From: Marinomonas phaeophyticola
GTDB lineage: Bacteria; Pseudomonadota; Gammaproteobacteria; Pseudomonadales; Marinomonadaceae
Assembly (NCBI RefSeq): GCF_026966905.1
Contig: NZ_JAPUBN010000024.1
Coordinates: forward strand, 124,001 to 188,000
Length of the DNA stretch: 64,000 nucleotides
Direction: 5' to 3'
A program made the translations under genes and the position numbers. Below, in pieces: positions 55,435 to 64,000 of the stretch (its first letter is position 1; each line of letters begins with the position of its first letter). Under the pieces are notes generated by a model. That model was not told the origin of the DNA. It did not search any database and saw only the letters and a list, made by a program, of their open reading frames with translations.

Positions 55435-56453
55435 TATTCTTCCTCAGCCAAATAAGACAGCAGTCTCTCAAGCACATCCACTGAATCTTCTGTAAATAAC
55501 AACATAAGGTCACAACTTATCTGATAGTTTTCCACTTCATAAACGATTTCTACTGCTAGCGTTTTTTTCCAATGGGCTCGCTTGATATTAATCAGATCCT
55601 TAATAGGAACATGCTGCCCCAATAAAACCGGATGACTGTGGCTAAAATCTATATTCAATTGACCGCCAAGCGCAGACATAAAAGGCCCGATTAATACAGA
55701 AGAGACATCCATTAGTAACTCAACTTCCGCATCCCTATCCAACTCCCCACTGTAGTTAAGAAGTTTTGCCATATCAGGAAAGCTGGCATCAGAAAAAATC
55801 AATAATGCTTCAAAAGCAATACCAGAGCCAACGAAGCCTTGAGAAATAGCAGAACATTGATTCTCTTTTTCGCCATAGCCCAACGCCATTTGTAACTCAC
55901 TGACTTCAAGCATATTTACATTTGGAACAGGAAGCTTAACAAATACATTCAGCATATCCGCTAGCACACTTGCCGCTTTCCCCATAGCGATGTTGGATAC
56001 TTCTTGTAAACAGTCATTCAGTGAAAATGTTGCAGGAATTTTTGTTATATCATCTCGAATTTTTATAGCATGTCCATCGCCTACAGAATGAAATAAGCCA
56101 TGCAATTCAAGCGCATTAATTACGGTTGTTTGTGTAGCAGGTTTTTTTAAAAAATCTAAAGCTCCGAGCTGCTTAACACGCTCTAATGCTTGAGGCTGAA
56201 TATCTCCAGAAACAACAATTGTTTTTAGATTGATGGCTTTTTCTTGAAGCCGACTTAATGTGTCATAGCCATCCATAACGGGCATATTCAAATCTAAAAA
56301 CATTAAATCAATACTTTTAACACTAATGATATCAAGTGCTTCTAATCCATTTTCTGCAAAATGGATTACCGCATCCCAGTCCTTAGGAATTAATTTCGCT
56401 AGTTGTTTACGCGCAATATTCGAGTCGTCACAAATTAGGACATTAGCACTCAT
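55434..56453 (-). CDS. Response regulator with CheC-like phosphatase domain
   Basis: A 339-residue protein. Residues 1-125 are a receiver domain with phosphoacceptor Asp in DLMFLDLNMPVMDGYDTL; residues about 140-335 resemble CheC/CheX phosphatases. The first active helix reads LQEVSNIAMGKAASVLADML with the E-x2-N pair intact, while the second reads MDVSSVLIGPFMSALG with the pair changed. CheC-type proteins dephosphorylate CheY-like receivers, so this fusion may act on itself or on a partner. The frame is open to 56486, but the ATG at 56453 has AGAGAGTG before it and starts SANVLICDDS. It is coupled to the PAS-GGDEF gene. Confidence 0.87.
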   Translation of the reverse strand: MSANVLICDDSNIARKQLAKLIPKDWDAVIHFAENGLEALDIISVKSIDLMFLDLNMPVMDGYDTLSRLQEKAINLKTIVVSGDIQPQALERVKQLGALDFLKKPATQTTVINALELHGLFHSVGDGHAIKIRDDITKIPATFSLNDCLQEVSNIAMGKAASVLADMLNVFVKLPVPNVNMLEVSELQMALGYGEKENQCSAISQGFVGSGIAFEALLIFSDASFPDMAKLLNYSGELDRDAEVELLMDVSSVLIGPFMSALGGQLNIDFSHSHPVLLGQHVPIKDLINIKRAHWKKTLAVEIVYEVENYQISCDLMLLFTEDSVDVLERLLSYLAEEE

Positions 56454-56559
56454 AAACACTCTCTGATAATTAATACATTCATACACTTCGCTCTAGTAAA
56501 ACCCTAGATTCAGTTATAACTTTCAGTCAACTTAATTAAAATATAGCCTAAACGTTAAA

Positions 56560-57747
56560 TCAAACCAATGACACCAAAAACTGACTCACTGCATCTTCAT
56601 CATAATATAATGACGCATCTTTCACTAATGGAGCAACTAAAATATCAACACCTAGGCTTTTTATAGTATCAATATCACTTGTAGCTTGCTGATTAAAGTA
56701 TCTACTATCTAGTATTAAAAAATCTAAAATCCCTTTAGAATTCATAGTCGACTCTCCAGATACAGTCTTAATAATTGTTTCAACTTGTTGTACCAAACCC
56801 ATTCCCAATTGTTCAGGATCCAATCCTAAGTTCGGTAAGTATACTTTTAGATTTGGATTTGACTTTATTGATTCAGCAACACCGACTGGTAGCAGGTTGG
56901 CTAAAAGACTGCTGTAAAAGCTCCCCGGAGGATAGCATATAAGATCAGCATTTTTTATCATATCTTGTCGGTCTAACAATACGTTACATTTAATTGGACA
57001 ACAATCAATTGGAGACTCACTTAAAAAAATACGCTTAATAGGCGTTGCTAGAGGTGCTTTTTCTTTACCTGTAATATTGTGCTGGCCTATAACAATGTCT
57101 CCATTATCAAGTTCAGCCGCTAGATGATAGGTGGAATTTACAATAGTTTGAACGGTTCCGAGCGCGCCGACTAATCGAGAAAATAAAAATACGATCGAAT
57201 CAAGCTGCTGCTGATTATTTAAATAGCCGCCCGCGATAATCAAATTACCAATACTCGCCCCACGCAAATCAAAGTTTGCAGATATTCTAGAGAGAATAAC
57301 AGATAACTGTGTTCGAATGAGTTGACGCATTGGCTCCATTATAGGCGTAATTAACTCATGCTGACCTTCCACCATACGAATTAGTTCTTGTTTTAATTCG
57401 GTCAAAGAGCCTGTTTTATCTAATCGATAATTAAATAATTTATACACTTCAGGCTGACCCAATACTGTTTCATCCGCCAAAGCCATTAGACGACTACGCA
57501 AATCCCCTATCGCCGGCATAGTAAACTCATCCCTCAAACGGGCGGAACTGCCTCCAGAATCAAAAGGAGTAACAAGGTGAATGGAGTTATGAGTATAGTG
57601 CTTTAAAGTACGACTAATCTTATTAAGAGCAGACCCACCACTGAAGAAGAGGATTTTAGGTCCAAGTTCTGGCATCTTTTGACAACGACGAATACGAATT
57701 GGATCGGGGAACGAAAATTTACGCCAAAGTAACGATGTATAATCCAT
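56560..57747 (-). CDS. CofD/YvcK-like protein, resembling the GAK-system CofD-related type
   Basis: A 395-residue protein with a nucleotide-type fold of the CofD/UPF0052 superfamily: LFFSGGSALNKISRTLKHYT, LVTPFDSGGSSARLRDEF, MPAIGDLRSRLMALAD, ASIGNLIIAGGYL, and ICYPPGSFYSSLLANLLP. CofD transfers lactyl-phosphoguanosine to F0 in coenzyme F420 synthesis, and YvcK binds UDP-GlcNAc. This sequence seems closer to the CofD-related protein of the so-called GAK system, but the ATP-grasp and XXXCH partners are not nearby. F420 genes are also absent. Function is unknown. The start has no strong ribosome site. Confidence 0.75.
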   Translation of the reverse strand: MDYTSLLWRKFSFPDPIRIRRCQKMPELGPKILFFSGGSALNKISRTLKHYTHNSIHLVTPFDSGGSSARLRDEFTMPAIGDLRSRLMALADETVLGQPEVYKLFNYRLDKTGSLTELKQELIRMVEGQHELITPIMEPMRQLIRTQLSVILSRISANFDLRGASIGNLIIAGGYLNNQQQLDSIVFLFSRLVGALGTVQTIVNSTYHLAAELDNGDIVIGQHNITGKEKAPLATPIKRIFLSESPIDCCPIKCNVLLDRQDMIKNADLICYPPGSFYSSLLANLLPVGVAESIKSNPNLKVYLPNLGLDPEQLGMGLVQQVETIIKTVSGESTMNSKGILDFLILDSRYFNQQATSDIDTIKSLGVDILVAPLVKDASLYYDEDAVSQFLVSLV

Positions 57748-57797
57748 GCTTTTTAAAAATCTTTTTGCTTAAAGGAGAGTCAGTCGTATCATTATAG

Positions 57798-59771
57798 CTA
57801 ATCAGTAAAGACAAAGTTATTACGTCCGTTTGATTTCGCTAGAAATAATCTCTTGTCCGCTAAATCAAAGCATTTTAAAAACTCGTTTCCAGATTCAAAA
57901 CTCATCGCGATACCAATACTAAGACTTAAAAAAGCGGAGCCCGCTTTTGGATGAGCTATTTTGCTATCATTGACGGCTTTCAACGCATTCTCAGCGACAA
58001 TTAATGTTTCTTGCAATGTGATCTCAAATAACACAACAACGAATTCTTCTCCTCCATAGCGAAGGCAAAGTCCGTTTTCAGGTGTAACAGAACTTAGCGC
58101 ATTAGCAACACGCTTTAAAGCGTCGTCACCAGCCAAATGACCTAACATATCGTTGTAGCTTTTAAAAAAATCTATGTCAAAAACTAGCATAGAATATTCT
58201 CGAGCTACTTTATCTTGGGTAATATCATCTGATATCTGATCAAATTTCTTTCGGTTATACAGCCCTGTCAACGAGTCTCTATACGCCTGATCTTCAACCT
58301 CTGACAAATTTTTCTCATACATGGCCGCCGCATTCTGTCTTTCAGTCACATCAACTAAACTCAATAAAAGAGATTTTTCATTCTCCCAGATGATAGGAAC
58401 AGCAAGAAGATCAAACCACCGGTGATATACCTCATCATAATAGGATTCTAATAACACTTTAGGATCACTATCCTCATCTAAATAATATTCACAGTAAGGA
58501 ATGTCATGAAACTCTTCAGGTAGGTTTTGTATTGAGTGTATAGATGAAACTGAAAAAACATCAGCAAAATATTCATTGTGATACACAATATTTTGTTTTG
58601 TTAACACAGCAATGCGTAAGTTAGAATGTCTAATAACATCGGCTAATTGTCGACTAACACGAGTAATAGTAAGTTGTTGTGCCTCTATTTTGACAAGAAA
58701 TTCCCTTAATTGAAAAGCAAACTCTCCAATTTCATTCCTATCTTTAAATTGGATTAATTGTTGACTGGTTAACACACCAGAAGCCAACAACTTCCTTAAT
58801 AATTGAATCCGATTAAAAAGCTTATACCTAAGGCCCAAATAAATACACAATATGATAAGCACACTAGTAAAGACAATTGCATTCAGCCTTAACTGTGCAT
58901 TTTTTGCATCCATCACTAATTTTGAGGCTTGCCCAGATAAGTTTTCCTTTGTGCCATTAAATAAAGCGGTAACATAATCCAAAATATTTTCTGAAATAAT
59001 ACTGTTCTGTGTTGATATACCCACTAATTTAAATTGAATATCACTTCTAATCTCTAGCATAGAAACGAGCCCTAATGGTCCATTAATCTCTGAATTAATT
59101 AACATTAAGGTATGAGTATCCGATTCCAATTCAAGTTCGTTTAATAGAGACAAACCTGCTAGAAGATCTTTTTGTGCTCGTTGAATTTCAAACTTTCTTG
59201 TTTTTAAAACTAAATCAAATAACGAGCGCGAGACTTGATAGGACAGAGTATTCCAACGATATGCAACCTCTAAAGATTCATGCTGATTATCAAGCTGTTT
59301 TTCTTCAAAGTAATCAAGAATGGATGAAATTTTACGATCAATTTGAGAATTTAACTGCAAATTTTTACTTTTTTGCTGATATAACGCTACTAACCCAGGC
59401 TCTAATACGGAGATGAGAGAGCTCATTTTCCCAAAAAACTCTTTATCCTGCATCGACTCTAAATCAATCCGTGTGATTTTTATCAGAGCATCCACTTCTT
59501 CATACGAGGTTCTTAATTTAGCAAGCGAGTTGGCATTAATAAGCTCGCGGCTATATGAAGACAAACTTGTTACATGTAGCTTAAGTCTCGATAAAATTTC
59601 AAAGTTAGGCACGATCGTTTTTTCATTGTATTCCGCATTTTTCTGAAACATATTCAAACGATCAAACGCAATTACACTTATTGAAATTAAACAAATCACA
59701 ATAAGAAAGAAACCAAGCCCAATTTGCCAACTAATACGATAAAACCGCTTATGACTCTTATTGAATGGCAT
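57798..59771 (-). CDS. Transmembrane diguanylate cyclase with TorS-like periplasmic domain
   Basis: A 657-residue protein with membrane segments at about 16-36 and 300-318 enclosing a long all-helical periplasmic region, similar in style to the TorS sensor. A HAMP-like linker (about 320-370), a PAS-like domain (about 375-480) and a GGDEF domain (about 500-655) follow. The signature RYGGEEFVVVL is intact; no RxxD site precedes it. It starts three bases after the stop of the pseudo-nucleotidase gene, so the two are likely co-translated, suggesting that the periplasmic protein is its sensor partner, as TorT is for TorS. That link is inferred. Confidence 0.87.
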   Translation of the reverse strand: MPFNKSHKRFYRISWQIGLGFFLIVICLISISVIAFDRLNMFQKNAEYNEKTIVPNFEILSRLKLHVTSLSSYSRELINANSLAKLRTSYEEVDALIKITRIDLESMQDKEFFGKMSSLISVLEPGLVALYQQKSKNLQLNSQIDRKISSILDYFEEKQLDNQHESLEVAYRWNTLSYQVSRSLFDLVLKTRKFEIQRAQKDLLAGLSLLNELELESDTHTLMLINSEINGPLGLVSMLEIRSDIQFKLVGISTQNSIISENILDYVTALFNGTKENLSGQASKLVMDAKNAQLRLNAIVFTSVLIILCIYLGLRYKLFNRIQLLRKLLASGVLTSQQLIQFKDRNEIGEFAFQLREFLVKIEAQQLTITRVSRQLADVIRHSNLRIAVLTKQNIVYHNEYFADVFSVSSIHSIQNLPEEFHDIPYCEYYLDEDSDPKVLLESYYDEVYHRWFDLLAVPIIWENEKSLLLSLVDVTERQNAAAMYEKNLSEVEDQAYRDSLTGLYNRKKFDQISDDITQDKVAREYSMLVFDIDFFKSYNDMLGHLAGDDALKRVANALSSVTPENGLCLRYGGEEFVVVLFEITLQETLIVAENALKAVNDSKIAHPKAGSAFLSLSIGIAMSFESGNEFLKCFDLADKRLFLAKSNGRNNFVFTD

Positions 59772-59773
59772 AT

Positions 59774-61255
59774 TCAGTTGATTCCCTCAAGGTCAACTCG
59801 GGTTAATCGTCCATCAATCTTAGGAGAAACTGAGCCAGACGCCTCTATGTAATAAATAACAGCACTCCAAACAAACGGATCTTCCAAGGGGTAATGCTTC
59901 GTTTTTTTACCAAGAAATACATTATAGTTATCACCACCTTCATGTAAGAAATCCCTTGTCGCTAAGGTGTAGCTCTCTTTCGTTAACGGTTCACCTGCTT
60001 TCGTAATAGAAAGCACTCGATCACCTATAGGTCTATTTAAATCATAAATAACTTCAAAACCAGAAATATGCAGAAATCGCCCCGATAATTCGCCCACAGC
60101 ACTAAGAGAATGCTCCATCGCTTGTTTTAATTCCGCTGGCGATATATCAAATACCCTTACTTTACCACCGAAAGGCAGCTCATTTTGAATGTCTTTTCGA
60201 GTAAATACAGTCCCTGCACTGTAGTGCTTATAACCTCTTATCGAGCCACCATTAATAACAGCAAAATCAGTATCTCTTATCGATCTCAAAGCATCAGCAA
60301 ACAAATTCCCTAAAGCATTTTCCTCTGTCCTCACACTCAACCTTAAAGAATTTACTGGAGTAAGCAGAGTACCAACCTCTTGATTTAATACGATAGAAAG
60401 GCGATTAATATAATTATCAACCACTTTACTCACCTTAATACTTTCCTCAAAACCTGAGTAATCAATCACTTCTGCCGTTGAAAGCTTATTATCTGAATTA
60501 AGCTGTATTTTGATCAACTCTCCGTCATTCCCCCCTCCTTTTGCAAATAATGGAGAGCCTGAGAAGTCCACTTCATCTTTATCTTCAACAGAGACAAGCA
60601 CTAGGTCTACAAACGCCATTTCTGAAATGTCATATTCAATAGCAAGATCACTACCGACAACAGAAATCACTTTGTCAGCCCCTTTTTGTCTTAATCTATT
60701 GGCTAACTCTTTCATTTCATACAAAGGAGGCCTAACAAACGCCTGGCCCTGCAAATAGCGAACATTGACCGTCGTAGACATAATCATTATGACGCCGATA
60801 GAAAGACCATCCTTTTCCGTTAAAAAATACGAATAGGTTCCTTCTATTTGATCCATAGTTCTCATATCACGGACATTCGACAGTATCATTGGAAAGCTGG
60901 CTTCTTCCGTTCTTAAAGACAATGCGTCTAAGCCTTTGGCAAACTCTCTTTGATTAACCATAAAGGCATCCGTCTCCATAACATTTAATATATCAATCAT
61001 ATGAGCACCCTTGTCATAAACAGACAGCGCATTAGGAAATAAGCTATCGCCTCCATGAATAAATAAGACGCTTTCATCCGATTCTTTTTTTAATGTTTCT
61101 ATATATCCAGCAAGATTCGTTATGCCTCTCCCTTTGTCATCTTGAAAAATATCAGGGATATTGGAGGTGAAGAGTAAGGTGACTGCAGACGCAGGTCTAG
61201 GAAGCAGCAAAGTACTTAAAGAAATGATTAATAATAAAGAATTTGAAACTTTCAT
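59774..61255 (-). CDS. Periplasmic 5'-nucleotidase-like protein lacking catalytic histidines
   Basis: A 493-residue UshA-type protein with a Sec signal peptide ending PASA (residue 24). The N-terminal metallophosphatase domain is degenerate: the NDxHG motif is TSNIPD (30-35), GNHEFD is VNQREF (100-105), and the usual late GHTH stretch reads SVEDKD; only Asp70 in GGDS is retained. The C-terminal nucleotidase domain keeps its nucleoside-binding parts: INGGSIRG, LPFGGKV, SGRFLHISGF and EGGDNYNVF. So it may bind but not cut nucleotides. The frame runs to 61297; the ATG at 61255 with AGGTTC upstream is preferred. It is coupled to the membrane cyclase gene. Confidence 0.8.
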   Translation of the reverse strand: MKVSNSLLLIISLSTLLLPRPASAVTLLFTSNIPDIFQDDKGRGITNLAGYIETLKKESDESVLFIHGGDSLFPNALSVYDKGAHMIDILNVMETDAFMVNQREFAKGLDALSLRTEEASFPMILSNVRDMRTMDQIEGTYSYFLTEKDGLSIGVIMIMSTTVNVRYLQGQAFVRPPLYEMKELANRLRQKGADKVISVVGSDLAIEYDISEMAFVDLVLVSVEDKDEVDFSGSPLFAKGGGNDGELIKIQLNSDNKLSTAEVIDYSGFEESIKVSKVVDNYINRLSIVLNQEVGTLLTPVNSLRLSVRTEENALGNLFADALRSIRDTDFAVINGGSIRGYKHYSAGTVFTRKDIQNELPFGGKVRVFDISPAELKQAMEHSLSAVGELSGRFLHISGFEVIYDLNRPIGDRVLSITKAGEPLTKESYTLATRDFLHEGGDNYNVFLGKKTKHYPLEDPFVWSAVIYYIEASGSVSPKIDGRLTRVDLEGIN

Positions 61256-61395
61256 ACAGAACCTGTAGCACAAGCTAATTCTTGTGGCTTTATCCATTAA
61301 GCGAAAATAGAAGTTTATTCAAAGTAAGTGTAACTTGTTTTAGCCGTTCATCAAGGAAAGAAGTATTATTCTACTGTTTGATTGCATTATAAAGA

Positions 61396-61433
61396 CATAA
61401 AAAAAGCCGCTTTCAATTACTTGAAAACGGCTT
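61396..61433 (-). terminator. Rho-independent terminator after the sugar-binding protein gene
   Basis: AAGCCG-CTTTCAA (61404-61416) pairs with TTGAAAA-CGGCTT (61421-61433) with one mismatch and a TTAC loop; on the minus strand TTTTTTT follows. It begins 17 bases after the stop codon. Confidence 0.9.
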
Positions 61434-61450
61434 CATTGAGAGACACTATA

Positions 61451-62674
61451 TTATTTAAAAGTACGTTGGCGCACTTTTTCTAGACGTTTTAAAATAGCAT
61501 CTAAGCGCTCAGGTTTAACCATAAACTCTTGAAAACCTTTCATGCCTTCTTTAGCCATATTTGGATTAGTATCTCGATCATAGAATTGAGCCGTACCATC
61601 CGCTTCATTTAGCATTTTCACACCTTTATTTAGGAAATAGTTATCCGGTGCTTTAGCGTCTTTATGAGGAGGAATTTGTAACAAGGCCTTGTTAACCAAA
61701 GTTTGATTCTCAGCTCTTGCCATAAATCTCAAGAACTTACGAGCATCTTCTTTATTACTTGCCTTCGCTGGGATGTGGATGGTATCCATTGGAGCATCTT
61801 CGGCCACATCAACAGCAGGGTCAATAATTGGGAATTGGAAGAAGCCCATTTTTCCATCTAACTCAGCAGGAAAGTTTGGTGTAATGAAGTTACCAATTAG
61901 GTACATCGCGGCTTTACCATTGTACATAAATGGCTGTGCTTCTTGCCAAGAATAGGAAGAATGGTTTTCTAGGTAATAACCTGGTTCAACCATTTGCTTC
62001 CAGTTTTCAAATGTCTTACGAACACGATCATCTGTATAAGGGATCTTGCCATCCATTAAATCAATATGGAACTTCAAACCGTTTGTACGCATATTGATAT
62101 AATCAAACCAACCCGCCGCAGTCCAAAGATACTTTGTACCAATCGATACTGGAGCGATATCATTTGCTTTCAATGTCGCACTCGCCGCTAAAAACTCGTC
62201 CCACGTTTTTGGCTCAGCAATACCGTATTGTTCAAAGATATCTTTGCGATAGTAAACGCCCCATTGATAATAAGTATATGGAACACCCCATTGTTTATCA
62301 TCAATCGTCATTGCAGGTTTCGCTGTCGGCATTACATCATGTAATTTTTCCTCATCCCAGATATCACTCACGTCTTCTAGAAGCCCACGCTCAACAAATG
62401 TTTTCATACGGTTTCCCGCATACCAAAACACAAGATCTGGTGGTGATGTTGCCAACCAGTTACGAATCGCGGTTTTATAACCTTCTTTATCGTATAGGTT
62501 ATATTTCACTTCTACGTCAGGATTCTCAGCTTTGAATTTAGTTACAATTTCTTCAAATGCTTTTTTGGGTGCTGGATCCGCTTGGTCAGAGTTAATAACT
62601 AATGTACCAGCTTGTGCTGATGCCATCATAGTTGCTAATACGGTACCTGCGATCAAAGATTGAATTTTTTTCAT
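61451..62674 (-). CDS. Extracellular sugar-binding protein of ABC transporter (family 1)
   Basis: A 407-residue precursor with a signal peptide (about 1-22, ending ASAQA) and no lipobox. The mature part is a family 1 carbohydrate-binding protein: LVINSDQADPAPKKAFEEIVTKF, NWLATSPPDLVFWYAGNR, WGVPYTYYQWGVYYRKDIF and GKAAMYLIGNFITPNF. Downstream of a beta-galactosidase gene on the same strand, it probably binds a galactoside, but the ligand is not shown by sequence. Permeases and an ATPase are not in the window; the terminator right after it implies they lie upstream or elsewhere. Confidence 0.9.
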   Translation of the reverse strand: MKKIQSLIAGTVLATMMASAQAGTLVINSDQADPAPKKAFEEIVTKFKAENPDVEVKYNLYDKEGYKTAIRNWLATSPPDLVFWYAGNRMKTFVERGLLEDVSDIWDEEKLHDVMPTAKPAMTIDDKQWGVPYTYYQWGVYYRKDIFEQYGIAEPKTWDEFLAASATLKANDIAPVSIGTKYLWTAAGWFDYINMRTNGLKFHIDLMDGKIPYTDDRVRKTFENWKQMVEPGYYLENHSSYSWQEAQPFMYNGKAAMYLIGNFITPNFPAELDGKMGFFQFPIIDPAVDVAEDAPMDTIHIPAKASNKEDARKFLRFMARAENQTLVNKALLQIPPHKDAKAPDNYFLNKGVKMLNEADGTAQFYDRDTNPNMAKEGMKGFQEFMVKPERLDAILKRLEKVRQRTFK

Positions 62675-62780
62675 GCTTTAGGAGCCCTCTCTTTTTCTTA
62701 TTAAAATGGAACTAAGTTTCAGTATTAAACAGAAAATCACTTTCGTCAACAAATCAAAAGCAATTAATGTCATTTTTTGA

Positions 62781-64000
62781 CTATTTTTTGTTCTTCTCTT
62801 GCTCTTTTTTCCAAACGGCCACACCACACGACGCTAATTTAGCACCTCCAATCAAAGGCAAAGCCTTAGTTGGACGGAAAATTTGAGGTATTGAACTGTA
62901 GTTAAAGGCAAAAATAAGATCTCCCCTTTGTCGAATACGTATCCCTTTAGGAAGGAAGTAAGGAGCTAGATTGGCTTTTTCAGCTAGCCGACTCAGGCTT
63001 GCCTTCAATACCTTATTGTCAACGCAAGAACCAAGGTAATAACGTTGACCACTACCAACTAATACAGGATCACCCGTGCTATCTTGTAACAACACAGGCA
63101 ATTCTGTTTTAAATTGCTCATGCCAGTGCTTCAGCATGCCTTCACCCCAGAGACCATTCACGTGCAACGGCATGTGTTCAGGCAAAGCATCAACACGCTC
63201 AACCGTTAACGGCAATAGTTTCGCCAACGGACCTGGAGGTAAATTTTCAGGTATCTGATAGCTTTCTGTCTTACTACCAGATCTAGGCCCTACTAATAAA
63301 ACCCCTTTATAGCTTTCAAGACGACTTGTTAGCTCTGGGGACACATAAGATTGTGCCGGTAAGACCAACATCTGATAATGGTCAAACTCCGCTTTAGAAG
63401 AAATAATATCCACACTTAAGCCGAGTTCTCTTAATGCTTCATACATTCGATAGCACCAGAACAGATAACGATATGCTTTGGATTGAGGCTGTATATCTAA
63501 AGACCAGCAAGCATCATAATCAAACATTAAGGCCACCGAGCCAGCACTAGGTAAAGACACTAAAGCGTCTACATCCACCCCTAACTCACTCGCTAAACGC
63601 TTAACTTCCGTCGCAACCTGTTCCGCTTCTGCGGCCGCTTCAGCATACTCACCATTAGGCCTCAGCAAACCAGCATGCATTTGCTCTTGCGCAAATGGCG
63701 CCTGTCTCCAACGGAAATAAGACACCATTTCAGCCCCATGAGAGAAAGCCTCCCATGTCCATAAACGAACAGCACCATCCGCTGGGGACGGGTTATGGGG
63801 AGCCCAATTCACCGGTCCAGGCTGTTGCTCCATAATCCATAGGCGACCTTTGCCACAACCTCGATATAAATCGTGATGAAAAGCACCAAAATCAGGATGG
63901 CCTGTTCGGAGGTATTCATGTTTCTCTGTCGCAGTGTAAATGTCTTCTTGATCAAGAAAACCTAAAGGATAAGTATCCCAACTGGCAACATCTAAGTCTT
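62781..64000 (-). CDS. Beta-galactosidase family GH42, C-terminal part
   Basis: The gene runs off the right edge; about 406 C-terminal residues are visible. The frame stays open through LDVASWDTYPLGF and HPDFGAFHHDLYR into RLWIMEQQPGPVNWAPHNP, where the glutamate is the GH42 nucleophile. After the barrel come the trimerisation domain (YQMLVLPAQSYVSPEL, GVLLVGPRSGSKTE) and a small beta domain. An internal ATG at 63833 is not the true start, since it lies inside this catalytic motif. GH42 enzymes hydrolyse beta-galactosides, often oligosaccharides; no signal peptide can be judged. The gene precedes the sugar-binding protein by 106 bases. Confidence 0.9.
   Translation of the reverse strand, partial: DLDVASWDTYPLGFLDQEDIYTATEKHEYLRTGHPDFGAFHHDLYRGCGKGRLWIMEQQPGPVNWAPHNPSPADGAVRLWTWEAFSHGAEMVSYFRWRQAPFAQEQMHAGLLRPNGEYAEAAAEAEQVATEVKRLASELGVDVDALVSLPSAGSVALMFDYDACWSLDIQPQSKAYRYLFWCYRMYEALRELGLSVDIISSKAEFDHYQMLVLPAQSYVSPELTSRLESYKGVLLVGPRSGSKTESYQIPENLPPGPLAKLLPLTVERVDALPEHMPLHVNGLWGEGMLKHWHEQFKTELPVLLQDSTGDPVLVGSGQRYYLGSCVDNKVLKASLSRLAEKANLAPYFLPKGIRIRQRGDLIFAFNYSSIPQIFRPTKALPLIGGAKLASCGVAVWKKEQEKNKK

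Noticed and set aside
63749..63833. Treating the ATG at 63833 as the start of a complete gene
   Set aside because: The frame stays open to the window edge and this ATG lies within the GH42 nucleophile motif, so the gene is cut by the window end.

Overview
The window reads as a chromosomal segment of a marine gammaproteobacterium of the Oceanospirillales type, most probably Marinomonas. This is inferred from gene order and protein character: a Pseudomonas-like argB-slmA-pyrE/crc block, a glnA-ntrB-ntrC nitrogen locus, a gpmI-envC-ctpA-yibQ block, moderate AT richness and many c-di-GMP proteins. No phage, insertion sequence, CRISPR array, tRNA or rRNA was seen.

Layout. Positions 1-7.4 kb: start of typA, thiI, glnA with a sigma-54 promoter and NtrC sites, ntrB, ntrC, a DUF3461 gene and a TsaC-like gene. 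7.4-12.4 kb: a complete branched-chain amino acid ABC transporter (livKHMGF). 12.9-18 kb: cell envelope block (gpmI, envC, ctpA, yibQ-like deacetylase). 18.1-20.7 kb: a LysR regulator, a DUF1338 dioxygenase and a lipoprotein, lying between the envelope block and rhodanese-grxC-secB. 22.1-25.6 kb: a 40-residue membrane peptide followed by three lipoproteins (COG3014, LpoB, LPP20). 25.8-30.6 kb: two convergent c-di-GMP genes, one split by a -1 frame change at a dnaX-like slippery heptamer. 30.8-37.1 kb: tryptophan genes in two units, a divergent tetR/trpBA pair and a trpR-trpE-trpG operon with its own TrpR-type operator, with a GAF-GGDEF gene between them. 37.2-45.6 kb: a nucleoside uptake and salvage operon (BMP lipoprotein-type binding protein, ABC ATPase, two permeases, cdd, purine nucleoside phosphorylase, deoC, deoB). 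45.8-54.3 kb: housekeeping genes (mutM, rpmG, rpmB, radC, coaBC, dut, argB, slmA, pyrE, crc, a mutarotase). 54.4-61.3 kb: a signalling island with PAS-GGDEF, REC-CheC, a CofD-like protein, a transmembrane diguanylate cyclase and a 5'-nucleotidase-like protein that has lost its catalytic histidines. 61.4-64 kb: a sugar-binding protein and the 3' part of a GH42 beta-galactosidase.

The most notable candidates are: (1) the frame-split PAS-GGDEF-EAL gene with A AAA AAG preceded by a Shine-Dalgarno-like element, which may be programmed frameshifting or a one-base deletion; (2) the apparent periplasmic pseudo-5'-nucleotidase paired with a membrane diguanylate cyclase, suggestive of nucleotide sensing; (3) trpBA under a TetR regulator with a 14-bp inverted-repeat operator, separate from the TrpR-controlled trpEG unit; and (4) the 40-residue CPNC membrane peptide heading a lipoprotein cluster. 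All functional statements are inferred from sequence reading alone; no database search was run.
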